A DNA stretch of 9,457 nucleotides from an uncultured Saprospirales bacterium (GCA_937926355.1 CALAZP010000269.1:1-9457); one strand, 5' to 3'. Positions 1-7,007 are shown, numbered from the stretch's first letter. Translations and numbers: made by a program. Notes: a model not told the origin generated them from the letters alone.

Positions 1-42
1 AATCATTCTTAATTATTACCCCATTACTGGATAATACAGAAT

Positions 43-1266
43 ATGCGATTTATTTTCCTCCTTTTATTGATGTTTTCCTTAGACCTTTATTTGTTTGTAA
101 GCCTAAGAACCCTTTTAGCTCCATTGCATCAGCAATGGAGACACCTTCTATTGGCCGCTCATTGGGCAATTGCCTTGTTATCAGTAGGATTCACGCTATA
201 TGCCATCAATTATGATATTTCTCACTGGAATAAGGCGACTCTAACATTTATAAGAACCATAATATTCATCATTTACCTATCTAAATTTTTAGTTTTTCCC
301 ATTTTATTGATTGACGATGTTAGAAGATTAGGAGCCTTTCTTTTAAATAAAATAGGAGTAACCGGAGCTGAACCTTTTAATTTAAGTCGGTCGAAATTCT
401 TGAATTCATTTGGATGGATCATAGGGGCAATTCCCTTGTTGAGTTTGACTTATGGAATGATCAGAAACCCTTATCGATACAAAATTAGAAGAGAGAAAAT
501 AAAAATTAAGAACCTCCCCCAAGGTCTTAAAGGCTTAAAAATTGTTCAAATATCCGATATCCATTCAGGGAGTTTTACTTTTAAAGAACCTGTTAGGCGA
601 GCTGTAGAATTGATTAATCAGGAAAATGCCGATTTGGTATTTTTTACAGGAGATTTGGTTAACAATAGGTCTGAAGAGATGCTTGAGTATATCGAGGTAT
701 TCGACAAAATAAAGTCTAAAAAAGGAGTGTTTTCAGTTTTAGGCAATCACGACTATGGACACTACAATAGTTGGTCCGAAGAGGAACGATTGGAAGATTT
801 GAATCAATTGAAGGAGATTCACAAGCAACTGGGATGGAATTTGCTACTCAATGAACATAGGACTGTTGAGTATCAAGGAGAAAACATTGGAATCATTGGG
901 GTAGAAAACTATTCAGCACATCCAAGATTCCCCAAATACGGCGACTTGGAAAAGGCATGTCAAAATTGTCAAGATGTGGGGGTTAAGTTGCTTTTATCTC
1001 ACGACCCTTCTCATTGGTTGGATCAAGTAGTCCCTTCTTTTAAGGATATAGCTGTCACCTTTTCTGGGCATACCCATGGCATGCAGTTTGGAATTGAAAT
1101 TCCAGGGTGGTTTAAATGGAGTCCCGTCCAGTATGTTTACCGCCAGTGGGCAGGTCTTTACCAAAATGAGGACCAATATCTATATGTCAATAGAGGGCTG
1201 GGCTTTCTTGGCTATGCAGGAAGAGTAGGAATTCTTCCTGAAATCACCGTAGTGGAACTGGCTTAA
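43..1266 (+). CDS. Membrane-anchored calcineurin-like metallophosphoesterase
   Basis: Predicted 407-residue phosphoesterase of the YaeI/YkuE-like group, which hydrolyses phosphomono- or diesters at a dinuclear metal site; the substrate cannot be read from sequence. The N-terminal ~140 residues are hydrophobic, with about four membrane segments (roughly 1-21, 36-56, 66-91, 121-140). The soluble catalytic domain follows and carries the full motif set in order: SDIH (D172, H174), GD (D204), GNHD (N236, H237), H320 in LLLSHD, and GHTH (H343, H345). All expected metal ligands are present, so it should be active. The start at 43 gives a hydrophobic N terminus that fits the family; only 42 bases precede it and no clear promoter is seen there. 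The gene is convergent with the decarboxylase gene, sharing TTAA at the stops. Family assignment is secure; physiological role (for example in lipid or envelope metabolism) is unknown. Confidence 0.93.
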   Translation: MRFIFLLLLMFSLDLYLFVSLRTLLAPLHQQWRHLLLAAHWAIALLSVGFTLYAINYDISHWNKATLTFIRTIIFIIYLSKFLVFPILLIDDVRRLGAFLLNKIGVTGAEPFNLSRSKFLNSFGWIIGAIPLLSLTYGMIRNPYRYKIRREKIKIKNLPQGLKGLKIVQISDIHSGSFTFKEPVRRAVELINQENADLVFFTGDLVNNRSEEMLEYIEVFDKIKSKKGVFSVLGNHDYGHYNSWSEEERLEDLNQLKEIHKQLGWNLLLNEHRTVEYQGENIGIIGVENYSAHPRFPKYGDLEKACQNCQDVGVKLLLSHDPSHWLDQVVPSFKDIAVTFSGHTHGMQFGIEIPGWFKWSPVQYVYRQWAGLYQNEDQYLYVNRGLGFLGYAGRVGILPEITVVELA

Positions 1267-2693
1267 ATGGTCTGTTCTACTTGATAAACAGTAGCCTGAA
1301 TTTGTTTCCATGCTTTTACTAAGTCCTCTTTTTGGGTATCCGTTTGACCAGCTACAACTCTAATGACGTATTGATCACCCAGGGTAGTTCCAGTTAAAAA
1401 CAGCGTTCCACTTTGGTTGATTTTTTCCAAAACCATTTGGTTGAATTCGTTAATAGCCTTTAGATTCCCCTCGTATTGAGTAGGGAGGTACCTCCAGCAA
1501 ACTAAATTAAAAAGTACTGGGGTGACTACTTCATATCCTGGCGTTAGCTGCATTTCCGTTGCTAACCATTTTCCATATTCGATATGGTTTCTGATTTTTT
1601 CTTGGATACCTTTTACGCCGTAATATCTTAAAACGAACCATAACTTAAGCGCTCGAAAACGCCTACCTAATTGAATGCCCCAATCTCTGTAATTATTGAC
1701 CAATTGATCTTGGGGGGTCTTTAGATATGATGGAGTTATACTAAAAACTTGGGTAAGGAGATTTACATCTTTTACGAAGAAAGCAGAGCAATCAAAATTA
1801 ATAAACATCCATTTGTGGGGATTAAAAACAATAGAGTCCGCACGATGAATTCCACGAGCTAGTTTTCTTATTTCAGGTAAAACCAATGCATTTCCGCAGT
1901 AGGCCGCGTCCACATGAAAAAAAAGCTGATAAGCCTCAGCAATGCTAGCCAGTTCCTCCAAATTATCTAATGCAGCCGAACTAGTAGTTCCAAAGGCTCC
2001 AATGAGTGCTAACGGTTGAAAACCATTTTTTAAGTCTGCTTCAATAGCAGTCCTTAATGCATTGATATCCATAGCAAAATCTTCTAAACCAGCTATGAGA
2101 ACCAAATTATCTTCTCCTAAACCAGCTATTCGAACCGCTTTATTAATAGAAGAATGAATGTGTTCAGAGACATATACTCTTAGTGGACGTTGGCCATATA
2201 ACCCTTTTTTGTTTACCTCAAACCCTGTTTTTTTTTCTCTTGCCATCAACAAAGCTACTAAGGTAGCAGCTGAGGCCGTCTCTTGTATCACTCCAGTAAA
2301 ATCATCAGGCAGACCAATCATCTGACTCAACCATTCCATAGTTCGTTCTTCCAATTCCTCAGCTGCAGGGGAGGTATACCAAACCATACATTGGGCGCCC
2401 AAAGTGGCTGTCAACATCTCCGCAAATACAGAAGGAGCGGATCGACTTGCGGGAAAATAAGCCATAAAACCAGGGTGTTGCCAATGTGTCATTCCCGGCA
2501 TAATAATCTGTTTAAAATCTTGCATTATATCCTCAAAATCTTCTGGGTCACCTGGAGGAGAAGAGGGCAATTGGTTTTTGATTTCTCCAGGCTTTATATC
2601 GGGCAAAACCCTATATTGATCTATATTTTCAAAATAATCGGCCACCCAATCAGCCATTTCATGTGCTTTTTTCCTTATTGAACTGTTATCCAT
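1263..2693 (-). CDS. PLP-dependent aromatic-L-amino-acid decarboxylase-like enzyme (group II)
   Basis: A 476-residue fold-type I PLP enzyme, close in length to animal aromatic-L-amino-acid decarboxylase (about 480) and resembling it along the whole chain. Visible landmarks: THWQHPGFMAYFP (69-81), the GVIQ..AS..TLVALL block (134-149), H180 matching the His that stacks on the PLP ring, D262 in HVDAAY (pyridine-nitrogen partner), K294 in NPHKW (Schiff-base lysine), and the YLK loop with Y323. In animal and plant homologues that loop Tyr is required for decarboxylation, while a Phe there gives aldehyde synthases, so this protein should be a true decarboxylase. The substrate (tryptophan, tyrosine, DOPA, phenylalanine or another amino acid) is not decidable by eye. 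The gene stands alone on its strand, divergent from lemA with 54 bases between start codons. Its upstream side holds only a near-match to the Bacteroidota -7 element (TTTATTTG on the minus strand, 2746-2739). Confidence 0.93.
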   Translation of the reverse strand: MDNSSIRKKAHEMADWVADYFENIDQYRVLPDIKPGEIKNQLPSSPPGDPEDFEDIMQDFKQIIMPGMTHWQHPGFMAYFPASRSAPSVFAEMLTATLGAQCMVWYTSPAAEELEERTMEWLSQMIGLPDDFTGVIQETASAATLVALLMAREKKTGFEVNKKGLYGQRPLRVYVSEHIHSSINKAVRIAGLGEDNLVLIAGLEDFAMDINALRTAIEADLKNGFQPLALIGAFGTTSSAALDNLEELASIAEAYQLFFHVDAAYCGNALVLPEIRKLARGIHRADSIVFNPHKWMFINFDCSAFFVKDVNLLTQVFSITPSYLKTPQDQLVNNYRDWGIQLGRRFRALKLWFVLRYYGVKGIQEKIRNHIEYGKWLATEMQLTPGYEVVTPVLFNLVCWRYLPTQYEGNLKAINEFNQMVLEKINQSGTLFLTGTTLGDQYVIRVVAGQTDTQKEDLVKAWKQIQATVYQVEQTI

Positions 2694-2694
2694 T

Positions 2695-2727
2695 TATATT
2701 TGTATTTGAATAATAAAAATACCTTTT
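2695..2727 (+). promoter_or_regulatory. Candidate promoter elements for the lemA-TPM cluster
   Basis: A perfect match to the Bacteroidota -7 consensus TAnnTTTG (TATATTTG) lies at 2695-2702, about 45 bases before the lemA start. A second arrangement in the same spacer uses the TTTG at 2699-2702 as a -33 element and TACCTTTT at 2720-2727 (7 of 8 matches) as the -7, with a 17-base spacer, giving a shorter leader. Either could drive the cluster; which one is used cannot be told from sequence. Confidence 0.4.
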
Positions 2728-2747
2728 AGTTCTTAAAACAAATAAAT

Positions 2748-3335
2748 ATGAAATCGATTTACGTTGCCCTTATTTTAGTAGTCTTTGGACTTATGATTGG
2801 AGTTGGTGGATGTAATAATTACAATTCTTTCGTAGAATTAGACGAAAATGTCGCTCAAGCTTGGGGGGAAGTTCAAACCAATTATCAAAGAAGATCCGAT
2901 TTAATTGGGAATTTGGTGGAAACGGTTAAAGGAGCGGCTAACTTTGAACAAGAAACGCTAACTGGAATTGCAGAAGCTAGGGCAAAAGCAACGAGTATTA
3001 ATATTGATCCCTCCAATCTTTCTGCTGATCAATTACAGGCTTTTGAAAATGCACAAGCTGGTTTATCGCAGTCTTTAGGTCGGTTATTAGTCAGTGTGGA
3101 AAATTATCCAGAACTCAAAGCCAACCAAAATTTCTTGGAATTGCAATCTCAGCTAGAAGGAACCGAAAATCGAATTTCTGTTTCCCGAACCCGATACAAT
3201 GAAGCAGTAACGTCCTACAATAAAAAAATAAGAAGATTCCCAGCCAGCATATATGCTTCTGTACTAGGATTTGAGAGAGAAACCGCCTTTACGGCAACAG
3301 AGGCAGCACAATCTGCTCCACAAGTTAAATTTTAA
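2748..3335 (+). CDS. lemA: LemA family protein
   Basis: A 195-residue LemA family protein of normal length. The N terminus is one hydrophobic segment (about residues 4-21) followed by GCNNYNSFVELDENV, the usual family opening; C22 in VGGC could also be a lipoprotein acylation site. Next come AQAWGEVQTNYQRRSDLI and NLVETVKG, the family hallmark in the first long helix, then Ala/Gln/Glu-rich helices forming an extended antiparallel bundle. The conserved end of the domain, with TRYNEAVTSYN (177-187 region) and FPASI, is intact. The protein probably sits in the membrane with the helical bundle outside the cytoplasm. It is followed after 6 bases by a TPM-domain gene; LemA next to TPM-domain genes is a recurrent Bacteroidota arrangement. 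The molecular function of the family is poorly understood. Start chosen because it yields the membrane segment and is preceded by an A-rich stretch. Confidence 0.92.
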   Translation: MKSIYVALILVVFGLMIGVGGCNNYNSFVELDENVAQAWGEVQTNYQRRSDLIGNLVETVKGAANFEQETLTGIAEARAKATSINIDPSNLSADQLQAFENAQAGLSQSLGRLLVSVENYPELKANQNFLELQSQLEGTENRISVSRTRYNEAVTSYNKKIRRFPASIYASVLGFERETAFTATEAAQSAPQVKF

Positions 3336-3341
3336 ACTGTA

Positions 3342-3773
3342 ATGAAGAATTTTTTCAATCCAGAAGAGTCTTCAAAAATAGTTGAGGCCATCGCCCAGGC
3401 AGAAAAAAACACCTCTGGAGAAATTAGGGTGCATTTAGCCAGTAAGGTAAAAGGAGAGGTTTTATCTGAAGCTATTCGTACCTTCGACCGATTAGGCATG
3501 CACAAAACTGCTTTGAGAAATGGGATATTAATTTTCTTGGTTCCTTCTCAAAAAGTATTTGCTATTTATGGAGACCAAGGAATTAACGAAAAGGTACCTC
3601 CTAATTTCTGGGAGGAAGAAAGAGACTTGTTGTTTCAATATTTTAAAGAAGGGAAATACACCGATGGTATATGTGAAGTGGTCCAACAAGTAGGTGAAAA
3701 ATTGCAGCTCTTTTTTCCGATTCAAGCAGATGATAAAAATGAACTTTCCAATGAAATTTCCTTTGATGCCTAA
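3342..3773 (+). CDS. TPM domain protein, short cytoplasmic form
   Basis: A 143-residue protein made almost entirely of a TPM (TLP18.3/Psb32/MOLO-1) domain. The characteristic elements are visible: an initial helix with IVEAIAQAEKNTSGEIRVHLAS (about 13-34), a central hydrophobic strand NGILIFLVPSQKVFAIYGDQGI (60-81), and the C-terminal helix with YFKEGKYTDGICEVVQQVGEKL (100-121). No signal peptide or membrane segment is seen, unlike the next gene, so it is probably cytoplasmic or associated with the inner face of the membrane. TPM domains have been linked to phosphatase activity or to photosystem repair in plants; no specific role is established for this short bacterial form. It lies 6 bases after lemA, and its end overlaps the start of the next TPM gene, consistent with translational coupling in one transcript. 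Confidence 0.87.
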   Translation: MKNFFNPEESSKIVEAIAQAEKNTSGEIRVHLASKVKGEVLSEAIRTFDRLGMHKTALRNGILIFLVPSQKVFAIYGDQGINEKVPPNFWEEERDLLFQYFKEGKYTDGICEVVQQVGEKLQLFFPIQADDKNELSNEISFDA

Positions 3774-4518
3774 ATTATTGATAGCCTTTTTATTCCTTAC
3801 CGTTCAGGGAATTGGACAATCTGTTCCACCGCCTTTCGATCCCCCCAGATTGGTTAATGATTTTCACGGGTTGTTGAGTAAAAAAGGTGCAAATGCCATT
3901 GAGAAGGATCTAAAAGCTTACTATGATTCTACCTCCACAGAAATTGCTGTAGTCATTGAAACCACACTGAATGGCCAACAAGATTTCGATCGAGCAATGG
4001 CTTTTTTTGACAGTTGGAAAATAGGGGACGAAGAAAAAGATAATGGTGTTTTGCTATATATATCTTTTTTAGAAAGAAAATTGAGAATTATAACTGGATA
4101 TGGAGCAGAGGGTTTTCTCCCCGATGCAATAGCCAAAAGAATCATACAGCGTGATTTAGTTCCAGCTTTTAGGTCTAAAGATTATGATCGAGGGGTACAT
4201 GAAGCCGTTCGCAATATTATGCTAGCTGGACAGGGAGAGTATAAGGCTGATCCATCGGACAATCCCGAGGGTAATTTTCCCGTGGGAATTATCATTTTTA
4301 TTATTGTCTTGATCATTTTTATGAGTATCCACAATAGAGGAGGTGGTGGAAGGGGCTTTTCTGGGCGTGGGGGTTATAACATGGGTAGAGGTGGTTGGTA
4401 CATCCCTGGAAGTGGAGGAGGATTTGGAAGCAGCGGGGGAGGTTTCGGCGGAGGAGGTGGATTCGGCGGCTTTGGTGGTGGTTCATCTGGTGGTGGTGGC
4501 GCTGGAGGAAGTTGGTAA
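3751..4518 (+). CDS. Exported TPM domain protein with glycine-rich C-terminal tail (YgcG-like)
   Basis: Read from the ATG at 3751 this is a 255-residue protein: a signal peptide (about 1-23, hydrophobic LLIAFLFLTVQGIG, likely cut near GQ-S), then a TPM domain (about 30-160) with LVNDFHGLLS, TSTEIAVVIE, NGVLLYISFLERKLRIITGYG and the GFLPDAIAKRII helix, one membrane helix (178-193), and a tail from 196 to 255 that is mostly Gly with Ser, Phe and Arg, ending GGSW. This order is typical of exported YgcG-like TPM proteins. Other in-frame ATGs lie at 3694, 3730, 3739 and 3766; 3751 or 3739 best place the signal peptide, and 3694 would bury it behind a charged stretch. The gene overlaps its neighbour by 23 bases. 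The tail probably faces the cytoplasm if the signal peptide is cleaved. Role unknown; it likely works with LemA at the envelope. Confidence 0.85.
   Translation: MKFPLMPKLLIAFLFLTVQGIGQSVPPPFDPPRLVNDFHGLLSKKGANAIEKDLKAYYDSTSTEIAVVIETTLNGQQDFDRAMAFFDSWKIGDEEKDNGVLLYISFLERKLRIITGYGAEGFLPDAIAKRIIQRDLVPAFRSKDYDRGVHEAVRNIMLAGQGEYKADPSDNPEGNFPVGIIIFIIVLIIFMSIHNRGGGGRGFSGRGGYNMGRGGWYIPGSGGGFGSSGGGFGGGGGFGGFGGGSSGGGGAGGSW
4336..4515 (+). repeat. Low-complexity G-rich coding repeat (Gly-rich tail)
   Basis: About 180 bases made largely of GGN codons (GGA, GGT, GGC, GGG mixed), encoding the C-terminal tail of the exported TPM protein. The non-coding strand is correspondingly C-rich, in contrast to the AT-rich surroundings. 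Codon choice for glycine varies, so selection seems to act on the peptide rather than on an exact DNA repeat. Long alternative frames here, rich in Trp or Val, are by-products of this composition. Confidence 0.8.
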
Positions 4519-4523
4519 GTCCT

Positions 4524-5228
4524 TTAGGGAGTCGACAAACTCACTGGCAAGACTTTGCCATTATATACATGGTGTCCAGTTAATGCAAAATTAGCTAAAT
4601 ACTTGCCCATTGTATCCGCATCAACCGGAGCTTGAATTCCCGGAAAAGCTGTTTCTAACATTTGAGTATGTACCGCACCTAATGCCAAACCGTTAACCGA
4701 AATTTTTTGATCTTTAAATTCCTCAGCCAAACATTCTGTTAAAATAGATAAGGCTCCTTTAGCTGTGCTGTATGCTGATAAACCAGGAAATTTAGCGCTA
4801 CCCTGTACACCACCCATACTGGAGATGTTTACTATATGAGGTCGATTGGCTTTTTGAAGCCATGGCATCACCAACTTTGATAAATGAACGGGGGCCAATA
4901 AGTTAACAGCCAAGATGGAATTCCAATCTTCGGTAGTGGTATCCATAAAGGGCTTATGAACCAGATAACCTGCGTTATTAATGAGAATATCCAAATGGGG
5001 AATTTGGCCTAATTTTCCCGATAATTCCTCGTGATTTAATTGATTTAAGTCTGCTACTAATATTTCAAAACGACCTTTTGCCCCCATTTCTCTAGCTATA
5101 GATATGGATTCCTCTAGGCCAGATTGACTTCTCGCTAATAAAAAGATTTTATGAGATTCAGGCATTCCTAAATGAATGGCTGCATACCTTCCGATTCCAC
5201 TACTAGCACCAGTTATTAGAATATTCAT
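4524..5228 (-). CDS. Short-chain dehydrogenase/reductase (SDR), classical type
   Basis: A 234-residue NAD(P)-dependent oxidoreductase with the full classical SDR pattern: the cofactor motif TGASSGIG at 6-13, D60 in the VADL adenine-binding segment, NNAG at 84-87, N109 in VNLLAPV, S137 in NISSMGG, and the catalytic Y153-x3-K157 (YSTAK), followed by VNGLALGAVHT (178-187). An Arg at 33 after the second strand (LLARS) fits a preference for NADP(H), as an inference. The length is slightly short for the family (usually about 250) but the fold seems complete. It converges on the TPM gene with 5 bases between stops and is divergent from mlaE, with 77 bases between the start codons. The substrate cannot be determined; neighbours give no pathway clue. 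Confidence 0.92.
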   Translation of the reverse strand: MNILITGASSGIGRYAAIHLGMPESHKIFLLARSQSGLEESISIAREMGAKGRFEILVADLNQLNHEELSGKLGQIPHLDILINNAGYLVHKPFMDTTTEDWNSILAVNLLAPVHLSKLVMPWLQKANRPHIVNISSMGGVQGSAKFPGLSAYSTAKGALSILTECLAEEFKDQKISVNGLALGAVHTQMLETAFPGIQAPVDADTMGKYLANFALTGHHVYNGKVLPVSLSTP

Positions 5229-5255
5229 AAGTGATAAGGTTTAATCCAATCGAAA

Positions 5256-5286
5256 TTGCTTAATATTAATTAATAATGCATCTTTG
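5256..5286 (+). promoter_or_regulatory. Candidate promoter for mlaE-mlaF
   Basis: CATCTTTG at 5279-5286 matches 7 of 8 positions of the Bacteroidota -7 element TAnnTTTG, and a TTG at 5256-5258 lies 20 bases upstream, the usual -33 spacing. Transcription would begin about 5292, leaving a leader of roughly 14 bases before the mlaE ATG. The spacer is AT-only palindromic sequence (TTAATATTAA at 5260-5269 and TTAATTAA at 5266-5273), which could also serve as a protein-binding site shared with the divergent SDR gene; that last point is speculation. Confidence 0.5.
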
Positions 5287-5305
5287 CGGCTAACCACACA
5301 ATAAT

Positions 5306-6049
5306 ATGGATTTTAATTTACTCTACAATTTTGGACGGTACTTAATGCTGATGAATGCGGCTTTTAGTAGGCCAGAAAAGTGGCGGATGTACTATAAGGA
5401 AACCATCAGACAAATGCATGACATTGGCGTAGGGTCAGTAGTCATTGTAGTCATTATCTCTGTATTTATTGGAGCAGTAACCGCTGTTCAATTTGCCTAC
5501 CAAATTGAGGGGAACCTCATTCCCATGTGGTATATTGGGTATATAGTAAGAGATACCACCATCATAGAATTAGCACCTACCATAACTTGTTTGGTCCTTG
5601 CAGGAAAAGTTGGTTCAAATATGGCTGCTGAAATAGGAGGAATGAGGCAAAAAGAGCATATAGATGCGATGGAAATTATGGGGGTAAATACAGCTTCCTA
5701 TTTGATTATGCCTAAGCTCATTGCCGCTCTACTTGTTATTCCCATGTTAGTGGCCATTTCCGCATTTCTCTCTGTTATGGGAGGTTACCTAGCAGTAGTC
5801 CCCACCGAATATTTGTCATCTTCAGAATATATTCAAGGAGTACGCGCATTTTTTGTTTCCTATAATGTTTTCATGATGATTGTCAAATCCCTTGTTTTTG
5901 CTTTTATATTGACTTCAGTTAGTTGTTTTCAGGGGTATTATGTCAAGCAAGGGAGTATAGAGTTGGGGAAGGCGAGTACTAATGCCGTCGTTTTTTCGGA
6001 TATTCTGATTTTATTGGCAGATTATGTAATAGCTACCTTGCTGACCTAA
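5306..6049 (+). CDS. mlaE: MlaE family ABC transporter permease (lipid/MCE system)
   Basis: A 247-residue integral membrane permease of the MlaE family, whose members form the dimeric membrane core of MCE-type transporters that move phospholipids between inner and outer membranes. The diagnostic stretch AGKVGSNMAAEIGGMRQKEHIDAMEIMGVN (99-128) is present, including the cytoplasmic coupling helix with its ID-AME-MGV core. About five to six hydrophobic segments are seen (near 43-63, 88-100, 132-160, 186-207, 228-246), preceded by an amphipathic interfacial helix at the N terminus. Length is typical. The ATPase gene follows after 32 bases, supporting a two-gene operon. The substrate-binding MCE protein (MlaD) is not adjacent, nor are MlaB or MlaC, so those partners must lie elsewhere if the system is complete. 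Confidence 0.93.
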   Translation: MDFNLLYNFGRYLMLMNAAFSRPEKWRMYYKETIRQMHDIGVGSVVIVVIISVFIGAVTAVQFAYQIEGNLIPMWYIGYIVRDTTIIELAPTITCLVLAGKVGSNMAAEIGGMRQKEHIDAMEIMGVNTASYLIMPKLIAALLVIPMLVAISAFLSVMGGYLAVVPTEYLSSSEYIQGVRAFFVSYNVFMMIVKSLVFAFILTSVSCFQGYYVKQGSIELGKASTNAVVFSDILILLADYVIATLLT

Positions 6050-6081
6050 ACATGCAATTTTTAAAATTTACCTTCTAGATT

Positions 6082-6855
6082 ATGATCAGAACTGAAAGTT
6101 TATACAAATCATTCGGTGAACAAACTGTTTTGCATGGTATAACGGCAGAATTTAAAGCGGGTAAAATGAATTTAGTTATTGGTAGAAGTGGTTCTGGGAA
6201 AACCGTTTTACTCAAATTATTAGTAGGTCTGCTTGAGCCTACTGAAGGTAGAATTTTTTACGACGACAAAGACTTTGGATCCCTTTCTAAAAAAGAGCTA
6301 CGAAAATTGAGGATGCAAATCGGAATGCTATTTCAAGGTTCAGCACTCTTTGATTCTATGACCGTCGAGGAAAATATTAGGTTTCCCATGGATATGTTTA
6401 CCACCATGACCGAAAAAGAAAAATTATATCGGGTAAATGACTGTTTAACCAGAGTTAGTTTGACGGGAGTAAACAAAAATTACCCTTCTGAACTCAGTGG
6501 AGGAATGCAAAAAAGAGTGGGAATAGCTAGGGCAATCGTCCTTAACCCCAAATATTTATTTTGCGATGAACCTAATTCTGGTCTAGATCCCAAAACTGCA
6601 TTAACTATTGATGAACTTATACAAGATATCACTGAGGAGAATAGAATAACCACGATTGTTAATACCCATGATATGAACTCGGTTATGGAAACAGGTGACC
6701 ATATTTTCTTACTTTATCAAGGAAGAATAACATGGGAGGGCAATAGAAATGATGTGCTACACAGCACGAATGAAACCTTACAAGATTTTATTTTTGCATC
6801 TCCATTCCTTAGAAAGCTAAGAGATACAGCCATTCTTAACGGAAAATCCATTTAA
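6082..6855 (+). CDS. mlaF: MlaF-like ABC transporter ATP-binding protein
   Basis: A 257-residue ATPase partner of the preceding permease; ATP hydrolysis at the inner membrane would power phospholipid transport. All nucleotide-binding motifs are intact: Walker A GRSGSGKT (34-41), Q-loop Q85, signature LSGGMQKR (138-145), Walker B YLFCDEP (158-164), D-loop SGLDP, and the switch His196 in NTHD. The LSGGM signature with Met rather than the usual Gln is characteristic of the MlaF/MCE branch of ABC ATPases. The C-terminal extension after about 225 is short. The ATG at 6082 gives the normal IRTESLYKSFG opening and is preceded by 32 bases of AT-rich sequence after mlaE. Gene order permease then ATPase is the order common in Bacteroidota, the reverse of the E. 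coli mlaFEDCB operon. Confidence 0.93.
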   Translation: MIRTESLYKSFGEQTVLHGITAEFKAGKMNLVIGRSGSGKTVLLKLLVGLLEPTEGRIFYDDKDFGSLSKKELRKLRMQIGMLFQGSALFDSMTVEENIRFPMDMFTTMTEKEKLYRVNDCLTRVSLTGVNKNYPSELSGGMQKRVGIARAIVLNPKYLFCDEPNSGLDPKTALTIDELIQDITEENRITTIVNTHDMNSVMETGDHIFLLYQGRITWEGNRNDVLHSTNETLQDFIFASPFLRKLRDTAILNGKSI

Positions 6856-6862
6856 CTTTTTC

Positions 6863-6870
6863 TATATTTG
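6863..6870 (+). promoter_or_regulatory. -7 promoter element for tRNA-Leu
   Basis: TATATTTG is an exact match to TAnnTTTG and lies 16 bases before the mature tRNA 5' end, 7 bases after the mlaF stop codon. No convincing TTTG -33 element is found at the usual distance upstream, inside the end of mlaF. The tRNA therefore probably has its own promoter rather than depending only on read-through. Confidence 0.55.
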
Positions 6871-6886
6871 CATCAAGAAGTCATCC

Positions 6887-6970
6887 GCCCGGGTGCTGAA
6901 ATTGGTAGACAGGCATGGTTGAGGGCCATGTGTTCTTTAGGACGTGCGGGTTCAAGTCCCGCTCCGGGCA
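6887..6970 (+). tRNA. tRNA-Leu (anticodon GAG)
   Basis: An 84-base class II tRNA folds fully by eye. Acceptor stem GCCCGGG (6887-6893) pairs with TCCGGGC (6963-6969), with one G-T pair at the inner end. The D-stem is CTG/CAG (6896-6898, 6910-6912) around AAATTGGTAGA. The anticodon stem is CATGG/CCATG (6914-6918, 6926-6930) with loop TTGAGGG, so the anticodon is GAG at 6921-6923, reading CUC and CUU. The long variable arm is GTTC-TTTA-GGAC (6932-6943), and the T-arm GCGGG-TTCAAGT-CCCGC spans 6946-6962. The discriminator A at 6970, the leucine identity base, is followed by CCC rather than CCA, so CCA must be added after transcription. Confidence 0.97.
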
Positions 6971-6973
6971 CCC

Positions 6974-7007
6974 TTGGAATACCCCTTCTCAACTATTCTA
7001 CCTTTTT
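6974..7007 (+). promoter_or_regulatory. Possible promoter for the arsR-rhodanese-crp-cysE operon
   Basis: Between the tRNA and the ArsR-type gene, TACCTTTT at 6999-7006 matches 7 of 8 positions of TAnnTTTG, with TTG at 6974-6976 upstream at a 22-base spacing. Transcription would start near 7013, about 24 bases before the ATG at 7037. The leader from 7009 to 7036 would be the natural place for an autoregulatory operator. The match is imperfect, and read-through from the tRNA promoter is an alternative. Confidence 0.3.

Noticed and set aside
1..42. Possible end of an upstream gene or promoter before the metallophosphoesterase
   Set aside because: Too short to judge; no TAnnTTTG element, no recognisable coding segment.
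2283..2681. 132-codon open frame on the plus strand opposite the decarboxylase gene
   Set aside because: It is antisense to the well-conserved decarboxylase coding region and its translation (many Ser, His, Cys, Phe, no recognisable motif) looks like a shadow frame.
4343..4594. Open frames in the other plus-strand frames (4343-4594 and 4395-4583) rich in Val/Glu or Trp/Arg
   Set aside because: They arise from out-of-frame reading of the GGN-rich tail of the exported TPM gene and have no independent support.
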